From CALGKJ01 sp049322695 (GTDB lineage: Bacteria; Bacillota; Clostridia; Lutisporales; Lutisporaceae), in contig JBMORW010000014.1 of assembly GCA_049322695.1 (NCBI GenBank), positions 42,639-106,638 of the forward strand: a stretch of DNA of 64,000 bases, read 5' to 3'. A program made the position numbers and the translations under genes. Each line of letters opens with the position of its first letter. Position 1 is the stretch's first letter. Of the stretch, positions 27,242 through 36,429 are shown in pieces. Below the pieces are notes generated by a model that was not told where the DNA came from, searched no databases, and saw nothing but the letters and a program-made list of their open reading frames with translations.

Positions 27242-29143
27242 TTAATTTGCATTATTTGACTTTGCACCAATCAGCTTTTCAATGTAGCTAATAAGTGACG
27301 GCAAATCAGGTAACCTATTAATATCCAAAGTATCATCTTCAAAAGAAATTCCGAACTCAGCTTCTATCCCTACAACGAATTTAATAAAAGTTATAGAATT
27401 GATCCCAAAGTCAGATAGATTATCACTTATATGCATCATTTCCATTGATATTGGTATTTCAACACACTGCTTTAGTACATTGAACAATCTTTTCATAGTA
27501 TTATTTTCATCTGCAGTATTATCATCATTTATTGAAGCTTCAGTAGTATCTGTTATTTTGTATTCGTTCAGGAGACTTCTATTGATCTTTCCACTAATCG
27601 TCTCTGGCAGTTTTTCTAATGTAATAATATGCTCTGGAATCATATAATCAGGTAAGTATAAAGCCATATGTACCTTTAGCTCTGCAATGGATAGTTTTTC
27701 TTTCATACTAATGAAAGCTACTAAGTACTTATATCCCTCTTTTCCTTCTTTTACAATTACAGCTGCATGTATTACCTTGTCATATGATAAAATCACTGAT
27801 TCTATTTCTTCTATTTCTATTCTATAGCCTCTTATTTTCACCTGATTATCATTTCTCCCCAGAAATTTGATTCGGCCATCAGGTAAAAGCTTTGCTAAAT
27901 CTCCTGTTTTATACATTTTCTCATCAGGTACAAAGGGATCTTCTACAAATTTTTCTTCTGTAAGATGCTGCTTGTTTATGTACCCTCTCGCTAAACACCT
28001 TCCAGCAATATATAATTCACCTATTGTATCAAATGGTGCCATCCTTTTCCTATCATCTAGAATATATACTCTTGTATTTAGTATTGGCTTACCAATGTCT
28101 GTTTCGTCTTTATTAGTCAAATCACTTACAGTGACCCAAACAGTTGCTTCAGTTGGTCCATACAAATTATAAATTTTTGCACTTGTAGCCATTTGCAGCT
28201 TTTTCAGCAATGGTTTTGGGAACTCTTCACCACCGACCAATACATCCTTTATATTTTTAAAACACTGTAAGCTATCGTCATATTTTGTTAGCCACTGAAT
28301 CCTGCTAGGTGTCATTTGGATGATATCAACATGATTATCCAGAATCAAACTGCACAATAATTTGGGGTTTCGCTGTGCTTCTTCATCTACAATAACGACA
28401 GACAATCCTTTTGCAAGTGGAACTAAAGTTTCCAAAACAAAAATATCAAAGGATACCGTTGTTAAGCATAGTACTGATTTGCCTGCCGAAAAGTCTATGT
28501 TCTGAGTGATTCCTGCAAGAAAATTCCTTAGTGATTGATGCTCTATCATTACCCCCTTTGGCTCTCCAGTGGTTCCGGATGTGTAAATAACATATGCTAA
28601 ATCACTATGTGAGTTAATAGATGTAGGGTATGCATCTTCATAATCATTTAACTGCATTTCTGCCAGATCCATTATCTTACAATTGCAATCACTTATTTGT
28701 GTATGATTTCCATTTACCAATACTAAACTTACTTGACAATCATTCAGTATATACTTTATTCTTTCAGATGGTATCTTCATATCTAAAGGTAAATAAGCAC
28801 CTCCAGCTTTAAGAACACCTATTATTGAAATAATCATATCAAAAGAGCGATCAACAAAGATGCCCACAATACTATCTCTTTTAACTCCCCTTTCCCTTAG
28901 TGCCCATGCTAGTTGATTCGCTCTTGTGTTCAGTTCGCGGTAAGTCATACTTTTTTCTTTATATACAAGTGCTTTGCGGTTTGGGTTTTGTTCTGCTTGA
29001 CTTTCAATGATTTGGTGAATAAAAGCAGGATTATTTTCATTAATATCATCATATTCTTTAGATCTCGTACCCAGGCAACTTAGAGTATCGTATGAATGAT
29101 TCTTTATTTCAACTTTATTACCATTAGACATGCATTCATCCAT
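27242..29143 (-). CDS. NRPS A-PCP protein, predicted to activate glycine
   Basis: 633 residues from the ATG at 29143, with AGGAG eight bases upstream; a TTG-initiated extension to 29191 lacks a Shine-Dalgarno. The adenylation domain fills about 35-525 (YTSGTTGEPKG; pocket start FDIFVLE). The pocket residues read D-I-L-Q-L-G-L-V-W-K, the glycine type. The C-terminal carrier domain has its serine in DFGINSITF, an N in place of the usual D. There is no condensation domain, so this may be a loading or free-standing activation unit that feeds a C domain elsewhere, such as the C-A-PCP-E protein 59 bases downstream. Confidence 0.9.
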   Translation of the reverse strand: MDECMSNGNKVEIKNHSYDTLSCLGTRSKEYDDINENNPAFIHQIIESQAEQNPNRKALVYKEKSMTYRELNTRANQLAWALRERGVKRDSIVGIFVDRSFDMIISIIGVLKAGGAYLPLDMKIPSERIKYILNDCQVSLVLVNGNHTQISDCNCKIMDLAEMQLNDYEDAYPTSINSHSDLAYVIYTSGTTGEPKGVMIEHQSLRNFLAGITQNIDFSAGKSVLCLTTVSFDIFVLETLVPLAKGLSVVIVDEEAQRNPKLLCSLILDNHVDIIQMTPSRIQWLTKYDDSLQCFKNIKDVLVGGEEFPKPLLKKLQMATSAKIYNLYGPTEATVWVTVSDLTNKDETDIGKPILNTRVYILDDRKRMAPFDTIGELYIAGRCLARGYINKQHLTEEKFVEDPFVPDEKMYKTGDLAKLLPDGRIKFLGRNDNQVKIRGYRIEIEEIESVILSYDKVIHAAVIVKEGKEGYKYLVAFISMKEKLSIAELKVHMALYLPDYMIPEHIITLEKLPETISGKINRSLLNEYKITDTTEASINDDNTADENNTMKRLFNVLKQCVEIPISMEMMHISDNLSDFGINSITFIKFVVGIEAEFGISFEDDTLDINRLPDLPSLISYIEKLIGAKSNNAN

Positions 29144-29210
29144 TCGTTTTTTACTCCTTCTATTTATATCAGCATAATCATCAGTATACAATTCTTATAG
29201 CAATCCACAG

Positions 29211-29465
29211 TTAACTCGTGTAATTTTCTATTAATTCAGCAAATGCCTTAATATTTCTAATTTTATCCATATTTAAGTCAGTATCATTAATTTCGATATC
29301 AAATTCTTCTTCAATCTCAACCAATATCGATAGAGCTAGGATTGAGTCTATCCCCAGAGATAAGAGGGGTGTCTCATAATCAAGCATCGCTATCTTTTCT
29401 TTATCCTTTAACCTTGACACAATTATGCTTTTTATTTTTTCTTCGATTATAGTTTCTTTACTCAT
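29211..29465 (-). CDS. Acyl/peptidyl carrier protein
   Basis: 84 residues from the ATG at 29465 (GGAGG five bases upstream). The attachment serine is in SLGIDSILALS, followed by acidic helices typical of ACPs. Placed between a radical-SAM gene and the Gly-type A-PCP gene, it may carry the substrate of that radical-SAM enzyme or a starter unit. Confidence 0.88.
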   Translation of the reverse strand: MSKETIIEEKIKSIIVSRLKDKEKIAMLDYETPLLSLGIDSILALSILVEIEEEFDIEINDTDLNMDKIRNIKAFAELIENYTS

Positions 29466-29499
29466 AATTACCTCCAAATTTTATTATTCAGTTTAGTTA

Positions 29500-31131
29500 T
29501 TAGTTTACTATCTTTAAAAAGTAATCACTATACTTTGGGCTACTCCTAATTAGACGAATATACATTCTATTTTTACTCTTGTCTATCTCATTTGCGATTT
29601 CAATCAATTCATTATTTTTCAATTTCCGATCGGAAATAGCCCTTCCAGCGGTTTCATCCCAATTGTTTTCAGCCAAATTGAGCAATTCGTGATACCACTC
29701 TGCAAATATTCTGTTTGCTTTTGTAAGATTCTCTTTGTTGATATTATCAAACTCTGCTATAATACTTTGCAGAATTGCATTGTTATCCTCAGAGATTCTT
29801 CTTTTCAGATATGCCAATAATGTCATAAAATCATTGCCATAATAGCTTATTTTATTGATTGCGTTATTTAACTTATCATCAATAGAAAATACATAATCGG
29901 TAATGAAGTCCACCAATTTCTCTATCCTAGAATCAACAAAATGGTAACCACATTCATCAAAGTCGCCCTCCTTGAGTAAATTATCTTTGACAATTTTCCT
30001 ATAAAGTGCAGTATTCTTCATCATATTATATCTGTTTAGCAAAATCGCCTTATTTGCAAGAAATTTATACTTTGATAAAAAGTCTATATTTTTCCTTATC
30101 CCTTCAAATGTCGAGTATGGATTTAGGTTAATGAATCCTGGTTCAATATTGATATCATATTCCTGGAACAGTTCAATTACTTTAAAATTATCTTCCAGGT
30201 TCGCAGACTTCCCATATAGTATCATATCACTTTCATTAGCTCCCTCAAGTCCGATACAAACACCGCAAAGGCCGGATTTTACAAGCAACTCCATTACTTT
30301 TGGTGTTGATTTTCTCACAAATTCCGCTCTAAAGTTTGCAAAGTAATATATTTTTAAATTCCTTTCCAATATATTCTCCGCAATTTCTATTAATCTGCTG
30401 CATCCCTCGTCAGGATCTTCAAAACTTCCATCAATAAAATAGAAGGCATCTATTTTATAAGTCTTTATTATATGCTCAATTTCATCAGCGATATTTTTTG
30501 CACTTCTTCCACGCCACTTTTTCCAAAATAGCTGTGATGCACAGAAAGTGCATTTTCCCATACAGCCGCGCGATGTAGATATCTGGGCAATTTTTATGTT
30601 ATTCTGTACCAACAAATCACGTGCCGGTGCGGGCAGTAAATCAAGATCTTTAATTGGCTCCCGATCTCTATTTGCAACGATATTGTCGTTCAAGCGATAA
30701 GTCAGTCCATCAATAGTACTTAGATCATTTTTCATTTCTAAACAGCTTGCAAGGTTTAGCATCGCAAATTCCCCTTCACCTCGAATTACCATATCAATAG
30801 CTGGAGCTTCCTTCAGTAATTCAGTATGATAATAAGTAGGGAGTGTACCACCGACACAAATATATGTTTCAGGCAATAACTGCTTTAACCTTTCACTTGC
30901 TCTGTAAACTGCCTTTTGCGAGGAGTTATACATTGTCATTCCAATCAAATCAGGTGAAAATGTTTCTATTTTGTCGTAATCTATTTCTTCTTCCTTCTTA
31001 CCCATTAACATTACATCATACTTGTTTTTCCTCAATAATGCGGCGATTGAACAAATTCCCATTTCTTCATATACTGTCCTCATTCCCTCACTATATATAG
31101 CCAGCAGTAGAATCTTCATTTTCTTATGCAT
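29500..31131 (-). CDS. Cobalamin-binding radical-SAM protein with long C-terminal extension
   Basis: 543 residues from the ATG at 31131; GGAGGGG lies nine bases upstream and an alternative GTG two codons earlier is too close. The B12-binding domain occupies about 1-140 (GGTLPTYYHTELL). The radical-SAM motif is GCMGKCTFC near residue 195, followed by YFIDGSFEDPDEG. The last 130 residues are a helical extension absent from the other copies. The motif set resembles B12 radical-SAM enzymes acting on carrier-bound or lipid substrates. It lies 34 bases before the carrier-protein gene, so an ACP-bound substrate is plausible. Confidence 0.83.
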   Translation of the reverse strand: MHKKMKILLLAIYSEGMRTVYEEMGICSIAALLRKNKYDVMLMGKKEEEIDYDKIETFSPDLIGMTMYNSSQKAVYRASERLKQLLPETYICVGGTLPTYYHTELLKEAPAIDMVIRGEGEFAMLNLASCLEMKNDLSTIDGLTYRLNDNIVANRDREPIKDLDLLPAPARDLLVQNNIKIAQISTSRGCMGKCTFCASQLFWKKWRGRSAKNIADEIEHIIKTYKIDAFYFIDGSFEDPDEGCSRLIEIAENILERNLKIYYFANFRAEFVRKSTPKVMELLVKSGLCGVCIGLEGANESDMILYGKSANLEDNFKVIELFQEYDINIEPGFINLNPYSTFEGIRKNIDFLSKYKFLANKAILLNRYNMMKNTALYRKIVKDNLLKEGDFDECGYHFVDSRIEKLVDFITDYVFSIDDKLNNAINKISYYGNDFMTLLAYLKRRISEDNNAILQSIIAEFDNINKENLTKANRIFAEWYHELLNLAENNWDETAGRAISDRKLKNNELIEIANEIDKSKNRMYIRLIRSSPKYSDYFLKIVN

Positions 31132-31193
31132 TCGCACTTACCCCTCCTTCCTGGTTTTTTATGATTCAAACCTTTTTTATATCTAGCTGCTAT

Positions 31194-32300
31194 TTACACA
31201 TAAACAACATCATGCATTGCTTCCAGTGCTTTTCTTAAATTGATAAAATCTACCGATGATGTGCCAATGCCTGTCCACCCCTTATCCTTACACGCAAATA
31301 TCTCATTTCCCTTATACTCAACTTTTATACGTGCTATACAGCTTTCTGGAGATGATGCACCATACCCCGGCATACAGTCCGGATTGCATCTGCTCAAGCC
31401 ACTTAAAACAATATTTGATAGCTCTGGTGACTGAGAATCCAGTATTGTAAACATCTTTGCTGATTGGTCAGTATCCAAAATCCACCTTACATAATGAAAT
31501 AAATTGTAATTCCTGTAAGAGTGTATATGGCAATAATAAACCACACCAGATTTATTTGAATATGAGATTCTGAAGCCGAAATCTTCATAATATTCAATTT
31601 TCACTCTATACCTTAAATGTCGGAGCAGCGCATATGTCTTTAATACCTCAACCTTCAAGTTTTCAGGTAGTAATCTTGCTACTTCATTGATATCATGAGT
31701 AGCATCTTCACTTAAAAGCCTATAATCACATCTATAAAAATGGTTTAACCCATTTTTTTTATCTTTCGAGCAAGCAGAAGCTAATTGTACCAATGCAGTC
31801 AGCATTTTAGGATAAGCTGTGCTAGATACTATTACTTCATTTCCTTCATTAAAGTTGAGACCAAAATGTGAAAATCGCTCTAGAAATAAAAGTGATTTTG
31901 CTTTTTTCCTTTTTTCTTCACAAAGTTCTCTAAAAAAAGCTGAGTTTAAAAGCATCTTATTCTCATTTACTTTTCCGGCTTGTCCTATTTTGAATAAAAA
32001 GTCTAAAATACTACCTTTTACAACTCTAACAACATTTAATCTTTTTTCATTAAACTTAATATCATCAGGATAAGACTGAAGTGGAATTCCATATTTATCC
32101 GGATTCTCGTACATGTCTTCATACAACTTCTCAAAAAAGCTATGCAGCTCTTCTTTTGCCTCATAAAACTCATTATCTGATTTCAAACAGGGTTGTAAAT
32201 TATGTTCTGTTTCATTTATAGGCATTAAGTTTAGACCCATGCCCCAAATTATCCAATGAGCAAAGGTTCCAAACTTCTCTTGTGACAAATCAAAACCCAT
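31194..32300 (-). CDS. Unknown protein with C-terminal cysteine segment
   Basis: 368 residues with no family I recognise. No signal peptide or membrane helix is seen. The first two thirds are mostly helical and charged. The region from about 230 to 368 has a beta-rich look and holds SRCNPDCMPGYGASSPESC and a further cysteine in FACKDKGW, possibly a metal site. AGGAG precedes the ATG by seven bases. It is followed by the B12 radical-SAM gene and preceded by another cysteine-rich unknown, which suggests the three act together. Confidence 0.6.
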   Translation of the reverse strand: MGFDLSQEKFGTFAHWIIWGMGLNLMPINETEHNLQPCLKSDNEFYEAKEELHSFFEKLYEDMYENPDKYGIPLQSYPDDIKFNEKRLNVVRVVKGSILDFLFKIGQAGKVNENKMLLNSAFFRELCEEKRKKAKSLLFLERFSHFGLNFNEGNEVIVSSTAYPKMLTALVQLASACSKDKKNGLNHFYRCDYRLLSEDATHDINEVARLLPENLKVEVLKTYALLRHLRYRVKIEYYEDFGFRISYSNKSGVVYYCHIHSYRNYNLFHYVRWILDTDQSAKMFTILDSQSPELSNIVLSGLSRCNPDCMPGYGASSPESCIARIKVEYKGNEIFACKDKGWTGIGTSSVDFINLRKALEAMHDVVYV

Positions 32301-32331
32301 AATAACACTCCTTCATGCAGAAACCTTTATC

Positions 32332-32919
32332 TTACTTAATTATTTCATATACAAATCTGCAGGGACTTTTTCCACAGCTTTCTAAAGACGTTGAAAGTAT
32401 TTCTTTGGTTCTCAGCTTTTTGTTCAGTGCTATTTGATAATAATATCTGAAGTGTCCAGCGCAACATAGGCAATAAGTAGAAGAGACAGGTACATCAGGT
32501 TGCTCTACTCCAGCACCTGTAAAAGTCGCACATGCACAGCCGCAACCATCTATACCACCTATTCCTGCTGTTATAGTACCATCGTCATTCAGAATAGGAT
32601 ACCCCATATGCTCAATCTGGTTCAGTGCTGTAATAATTTCTTGAATACTTCTGTTAGAGTACTCTTTTTCTACTTTTCTTACTGCTTTTTCACGCCAACC
32701 TCCTAAACAGCATGCACAGGAATCTCTAACTTTATATCTCGTTTCATAATCCAGTAACTCGTCCATTACTTTCATTGCATTTATAAAGAAATCAGCTTTT
32801 CTAGGTTTCTTGGAACTGTCCTTTATATCTTCATAACCCTTTAATATGTGTTCAATAATTGTTTGGTCAACATTTTGCTCTTTTAATGAATTGAGAAATT
32901 TTTTAACTGCTGGTGCCAT
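32332..32919 (-). CDS. Cysteine-rich unknown protein
   Basis: 195 residues with eleven cysteines concentrated in four clusters: CACCLGG near 70, DGCGCACAT near 125, YCLCCAG near 150 and ESCGKSPC near 185. The final SCGKSPCRFVYEI resembles the cysteine ending of V4R-like small-molecule-binding domains, but the match is weak. An iron-sulfur or zinc protein is likely. There is no export signal. It could help electron transfer or substrate sensing for the radical-SAM enzymes nearby. Function not assigned. Confidence 0.6.
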   Translation of the reverse strand: MAPAVKKFLNSLKEQNVDQTIIEHILKGYEDIKDSSKKPRKADFFINAMKVMDELLDYETRYKVRDSCACCLGGWREKAVRKVEKEYSNRSIQEIITALNQIEHMGYPILNDDGTITAGIGGIDGCGCACATFTGAGVEQPDVPVSSTYCLCCAGHFRYYYQIALNKKLRTKEILSTSLESCGKSPCRFVYEIIK

Positions 32920-33000
32920 ATGTAACCCTCCCTATTTTGCAAACTCATTCCACAGTCTGTTATAAGTATATTACATAGTTTCCTAAAAATACTGTTTCCC

Positions 33001-33984
33001 TTATGCCTTTATTACAGGAACATAAAGTGATGCTGAATGTCCCTGATGGAAACGAACTATTTCACTCCGATCCGTATCCAACTTGAATTGAGGATTTTTT
33101 TTGGAAAACACATAATCAATTGCATTATATAATGCAGTCGGATTGTCATTATTCATTTCTAATTGCTTAAGCAAAATGTACAAGCCGCCATTCAAAATTA
33201 TTTTGTCAACTCCCTCTGGAAGCTCATCAAAGCTTTGGACTTGTGCTCCAAAGCAACTATATGTTATTTCGTTTTCGTATAGGGGAAACCCTAAATAATC
33301 TTGAATATACAGCTTTCTAGTACTTAATTTATTTATTTCTTCCTCGTATTCGGTAAAATATTTATCAATTATATCGATTCCATGTCTTATATCACTTTTT
33401 ATACCTGCAAATTTCATCTCAGGTAAAATCACTACTTTGCTGTCTATAGAATCGTATCTCTCATCCTCAGTAGCTGGAGTTTTTACCGGCTCATAGGCAT
33501 ATAGAACATTCGCTGAGCCATCTAGCATATGATATGAAAGACGCTCTTTATCATAGACATAATCTGTATCTTTCCTAAACTCTCCGATAAAGTAGCTCCA
33601 TAGCTCATACCCACCGTTATTACTATAATCTCTTATCCTTGCAAACTTACCTCCAGGGCATTGATAGTATATAACGTTCTCTGGCAAGTACATATGCGAA
33701 TCTACTGCGCCGTCAACCTCAAAACCAACGATGTATGTAAAATTACCTCCTCCTTGATTATCTGCTATCACCCCGATGAACTGTCCCGGATTTTGGTTTG
33801 TGTACAAATTTTCAATTATTTTTAGTGAACCACCTTCAATATGTTTTTTCGCAATATCTAAAAAACCATTTATGTTTTCTGATGTCATGACAGTTTTTAT
33901 CCCAATTATATTAATTCTATCCTTTGCAACAATCGAACAATCTGAGTTCACAGTCTTTAATAATATTTCTGTATTACTTTCCAT
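33001..33984 (-). CDS. Tandem GyrI-like (effector-binding) domain protein
   Basis: 327 residues from the ATG at 33984, with GGAGGG six bases upstream; the frame extends further but without a signal. It appears to contain two GyrI/AraC-effector-binding-like halves. The first has PGGKFARIRDYSNNGGYELW followed by ELSYHML-like sequence (residues about 100-165); the second starts with VVILPEMKFAGIKSDI near residue 190. No DNA-binding domain is present. Such stand-alone domains bind hydrophobic small molecules and some hydrolyse reactive electrophiles. A drug-binding or self-protection role is possible, but only inferred. Confidence 0.62.
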   Translation of the reverse strand: MESNTEILLKTVNSDCSIVAKDRINIIGIKTVMTSENINGFLDIAKKHIEGGSLKIIENLYTNQNPGQFIGVIADNQGGGNFTYIVGFEVDGAVDSHMYLPENVIYYQCPGGKFARIRDYSNNGGYELWSYFIGEFRKDTDYVYDKERLSYHMLDGSANVLYAYEPVKTPATEDERYDSIDSKVVILPEMKFAGIKSDIRHGIDIIDKYFTEYEEEINKLSTRKLYIQDYLGFPLYENEITYSCFGAQVQSFDELPEGVDKIILNGGLYILLKQLEMNNDNPTALYNAIDYVFSKKNPQFKLDTDRSEIVRFHQGHSASLYVPVIKA

Positions 33985-34005
33985 ATTTGACCCTCCTATA
34001 ATATT

Positions 34006-34026
34006 AAAAAGCAACTTATTGCTTTT
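34006..34026 (-). terminator. Weak internal terminator-like hairpin
   Basis: On the minus strand an 8-bp AT-rich stem (arms 34019-34026 and 34007-34014, loop of four) ends in five Ts. It lies in the short gap before the GyrI-like gene and its Shine-Dalgarno. Only two G-C pairs support it. Confidence 0.4.
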
Positions 34027-34066
34027 CCAGATTCTTCGCAAAGGTAATAACTAACATTTATATACA

Positions 34067-35092
34067 CTAATCACATATCTTGTTTAAAAATTCATGAAGA
34101 ATCAATTCCTCGCACTGAACCATTTCTGTGATATTATCTGTTAATTTACTAGACAGCTCTAGTTTTCTTTCTGAGTTATTACACAACATATATTTTAAAA
34201 ATGTAGATAGTATGTACTTTGATTTTATTTTTACATCATTGTAGGAATTTATTTCCTTTCTAAGGTCTAGACGCAATTCTCTTTGAACATAATCCATTCT
34301 GTAATAAAAGTTGGTTTTGTGTTCATGTATCATATAAAACAATGGATAGTTTACAAGATTATAATCTGGGAGTGAAATAAACTTCTTAATAATACCAAAC
34401 ACTTCCAAACCAAACTTAAACTCCTTCATATAGCAGTACTGAGCCACCTCTGGGCATAAGGTGCTTGTGCTGTTCAAATATTCTTTTACTTCCTTCTGAA
34501 GCAAGCTGGTATTAATACATGCTTTCTTGTCTGAATCCCTTTTTCTCATTAGTATCACGATATCCTGGTTGTTATCTATTATTTCATAACGGTAAAAGGC
34601 TTCTTCCAGTATTGAGAAGTCAATCCTTGTTTGTGCATAGGTATAATTGCTGTCGTATCCTACAACATCATATTTTTTTTCAATGTCGTTATAACCACAA
34701 ACTAATATTTGATGCCGTTTATGTTCTTTTTGATATCTGATTCTATCACATACATAAAACTCGTCTACAATTAAAGATACTGCGTAACCGTCATCCAAAG
34801 CCTCTTTCAATAACCTATGAAGATCTCCTATATATCCTTTTTTTAATACGTCTTGGCTGATATTATGTGAATCATAAATCTCACATAATTCGTATCTTGG
34901 TTGTATATACCTCAAATCCATAAACTCAAAACCGCCGGTATTATGCACGCATATTTTGAGGTTTATAAAATTACTGTAAAACCACGGAAGTGCTTTTTCA
35001 ACATTGGTGAAAATAATACTTAACGGGTATGCGTACATCTGATAACACCTTACAGGAGGTTCCATATTGATATTTACTTTTACACTACTCAT
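34067..35092 (-). CDS. BtrH-like (butirosin biosynthesis H, papain-fold-like) protein
   Basis: 341 residues. The N-terminal half has the BtrH/C39-like pattern: an aspartate-containing strand VSLIVDEFYV, then YQKEHKRHQILVCGYN with conserved histidines, then DVVGYDSNYT. The C-terminal half is helical. BtrH is an acyltransferase that moves an acyl group from an ACP to an amino sugar. This is one of three such proteins in the window (also 36430 and 40925). A role in offloading or attaching carrier-bound chains is a reasonable inference, as no thioesterase is seen. The expected nucleophilic cysteine near the N-terminus could be that in PVRCYQ. Confidence 0.6.
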   Translation of the reverse strand: MSSVKVNINMEPPVRCYQMYAYPLSIIFTNVEKALPWFYSNFINLKICVHNTGGFEFMDLRYIQPRYELCEIYDSHNISQDVLKKGYIGDLHRLLKEALDDGYAVSLIVDEFYVCDRIRYQKEHKRHQILVCGYNDIEKKYDVVGYDSNYTYAQTRIDFSILEEAFYRYEIIDNNQDIVILMRKRDSDKKACINTSLLQKEVKEYLNSTSTLCPEVAQYCYMKEFKFGLEVFGIIKKFISLPDYNLVNYPLFYMIHEHKTNFYYRMDYVQRELRLDLRKEINSYNDVKIKSKYILSTFLKYMLCNNSERKLELSSKLTDNITEMVQCEELILHEFLNKICD

Positions 35093-35123
35093 AACTACCT
35101 CACATAAAAGTTATTCTTAAATA

Positions 35124-36410
35124 TTAACTTTGAATAAAATCTCCTTTATTTATACTGTGGATTAATTCTAAAATATGTTCAGCACCCTTTTCAGCACCAC
35201 CCGCTTCACAAAACAATGCATATAATCGTTTGGAATTATTCATTATCGATTCGTTACAGTATGTTTTTTCGTATATTTCCTTTAATTGCGCAACACTGAG
35301 CGACTCATTCTTTACATATATACCAACACCAAAACTCTCAACTTGTTGTGCAACTGTAACTTGATCGAAATGCTTTGGTATAATGACCAATGGTACTTTG
35401 TAGGGGAGAGCTTCCCTTACTGATGTCAACCCTCCATGTGATATGAACAAGCCTGAATGTTTCAATATTTCAAGTTGAGGTACATAATTCTTAATAATGA
35501 AATTATGAGGAGTCTCATTCTTTATGAGTTCGTAATATACTGATTTATTGCAGGCTGCAATTATAACTGTGACACCTATATCTTTAAAAGCCTCAAAGCA
35601 CAGGTTATAAAATTTAATGCATTCCTTTAATCCTGTTGACCCCATTGTTATATATATAGCAGGCTTTTCTCCCAATTTGCGGAAGGGAAATCTAGTCAAA
35701 TCTTTTCTGCAATACTCTTTATAGCCAATAAACTTATATAGTTTATCATCTAGTATCTCAGCGTTTTGCTGAAACTCCTTAGGAATATATGTAATATTTA
35801 AGTATTTCGAATAGAATAGCTTTAAGCCATAATCATCACTGGATTTAGCTTTTGAAAATAAATCAAGCTTTGAGTCAAAGAACTTTGAAAACTTAGTATG
35901 ATATTTTAAAAGCTTTTTCTCATCAGTTATATTCAATTCATGCTTCAATAAACATTTTATATCGTTATCTCGAAACTCCTGAGTGTATATAAAATCGACA
36001 TGGGAGCTTATGTTTGGGATTCCTAATTTAGAAGCTATCACTTCTCCCCATATACACAAAGTATCGTGAATAATATAGTTAGGTTTAATAGCTGTAATCT
36101 CATTCTCATGGAAAGCAATCACTTTGTTACTTATTTCGTTAAGTTTCTTTAGCTTCTCTTTCCCTGTTATATAATTATCGTGAAAATTGCTCTCTCTATT
36201 CTTTTCATCCTCGCTGCTATGTGAGGAATCATAATGAAACCCTGCTTTATAGTTCCTAAAGGTTGCTCCAGCTTCCTCAATTACATGTTTGTATTGACTC
36301 TTGGCATAATAGATAATGTTTTCTCCTCTACTCACCAATTCTTTCACGAGTCCTAAAGTAGGATAAATATGACCAGGATATGGATATCCAAAAAATACTA
36401 CCGTCGACAT
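35124..36410 (-). CDS. Macrolide-type (MGT, GT1 family) glycosyltransferase
   Basis: 428 residues, full length. The N-terminus VFFGYPYPGHIYPTLGL is the acceptor-side signature. The C-terminal nucleotide-sugar site reads FISHGGLTSVREALPYKVP followed by FDQVTVAQQVESFGVG. This is the MGT/UGT arrangement, with inverting transfer of a sugar from a nucleotide donor to the product. Depending on the substrate it may be biosynthetic or protective. It sits between two BtrH-like genes. Confidence 0.88.
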   Translation of the reverse strand: MSTVVFFGYPYPGHIYPTLGLVKELVSRGENIIYYAKSQYKHVIEEAGATFRNYKAGFHYDSSHSSEDEKNRESNFHDNYITGKEKLKKLNEISNKVIAFHENEITAIKPNYIIHDTLCIWGEVIASKLGIPNISSHVDFIYTQEFRDNDIKCLLKHELNITDEKKLLKYHTKFSKFFDSKLDLFSKAKSSDDYGLKLFYSKYLNITYIPKEFQQNAEILDDKLYKFIGYKEYCRKDLTRFPFRKLGEKPAIYITMGSTGLKECIKFYNLCFEAFKDIGVTVIIAACNKSVYYELIKNETPHNFIIKNYVPQLEILKHSGLFISHGGLTSVREALPYKVPLVIIPKHFDQVTVAQQVESFGVGIYVKNESLSVAQLKEIYEKTYCNESIMNNSKRLYALFCEAGGAEKGAEHILELIHSINKGDFIQS

Positions 36411-36429
36411 ATCTTTCTACCCCTTAACC

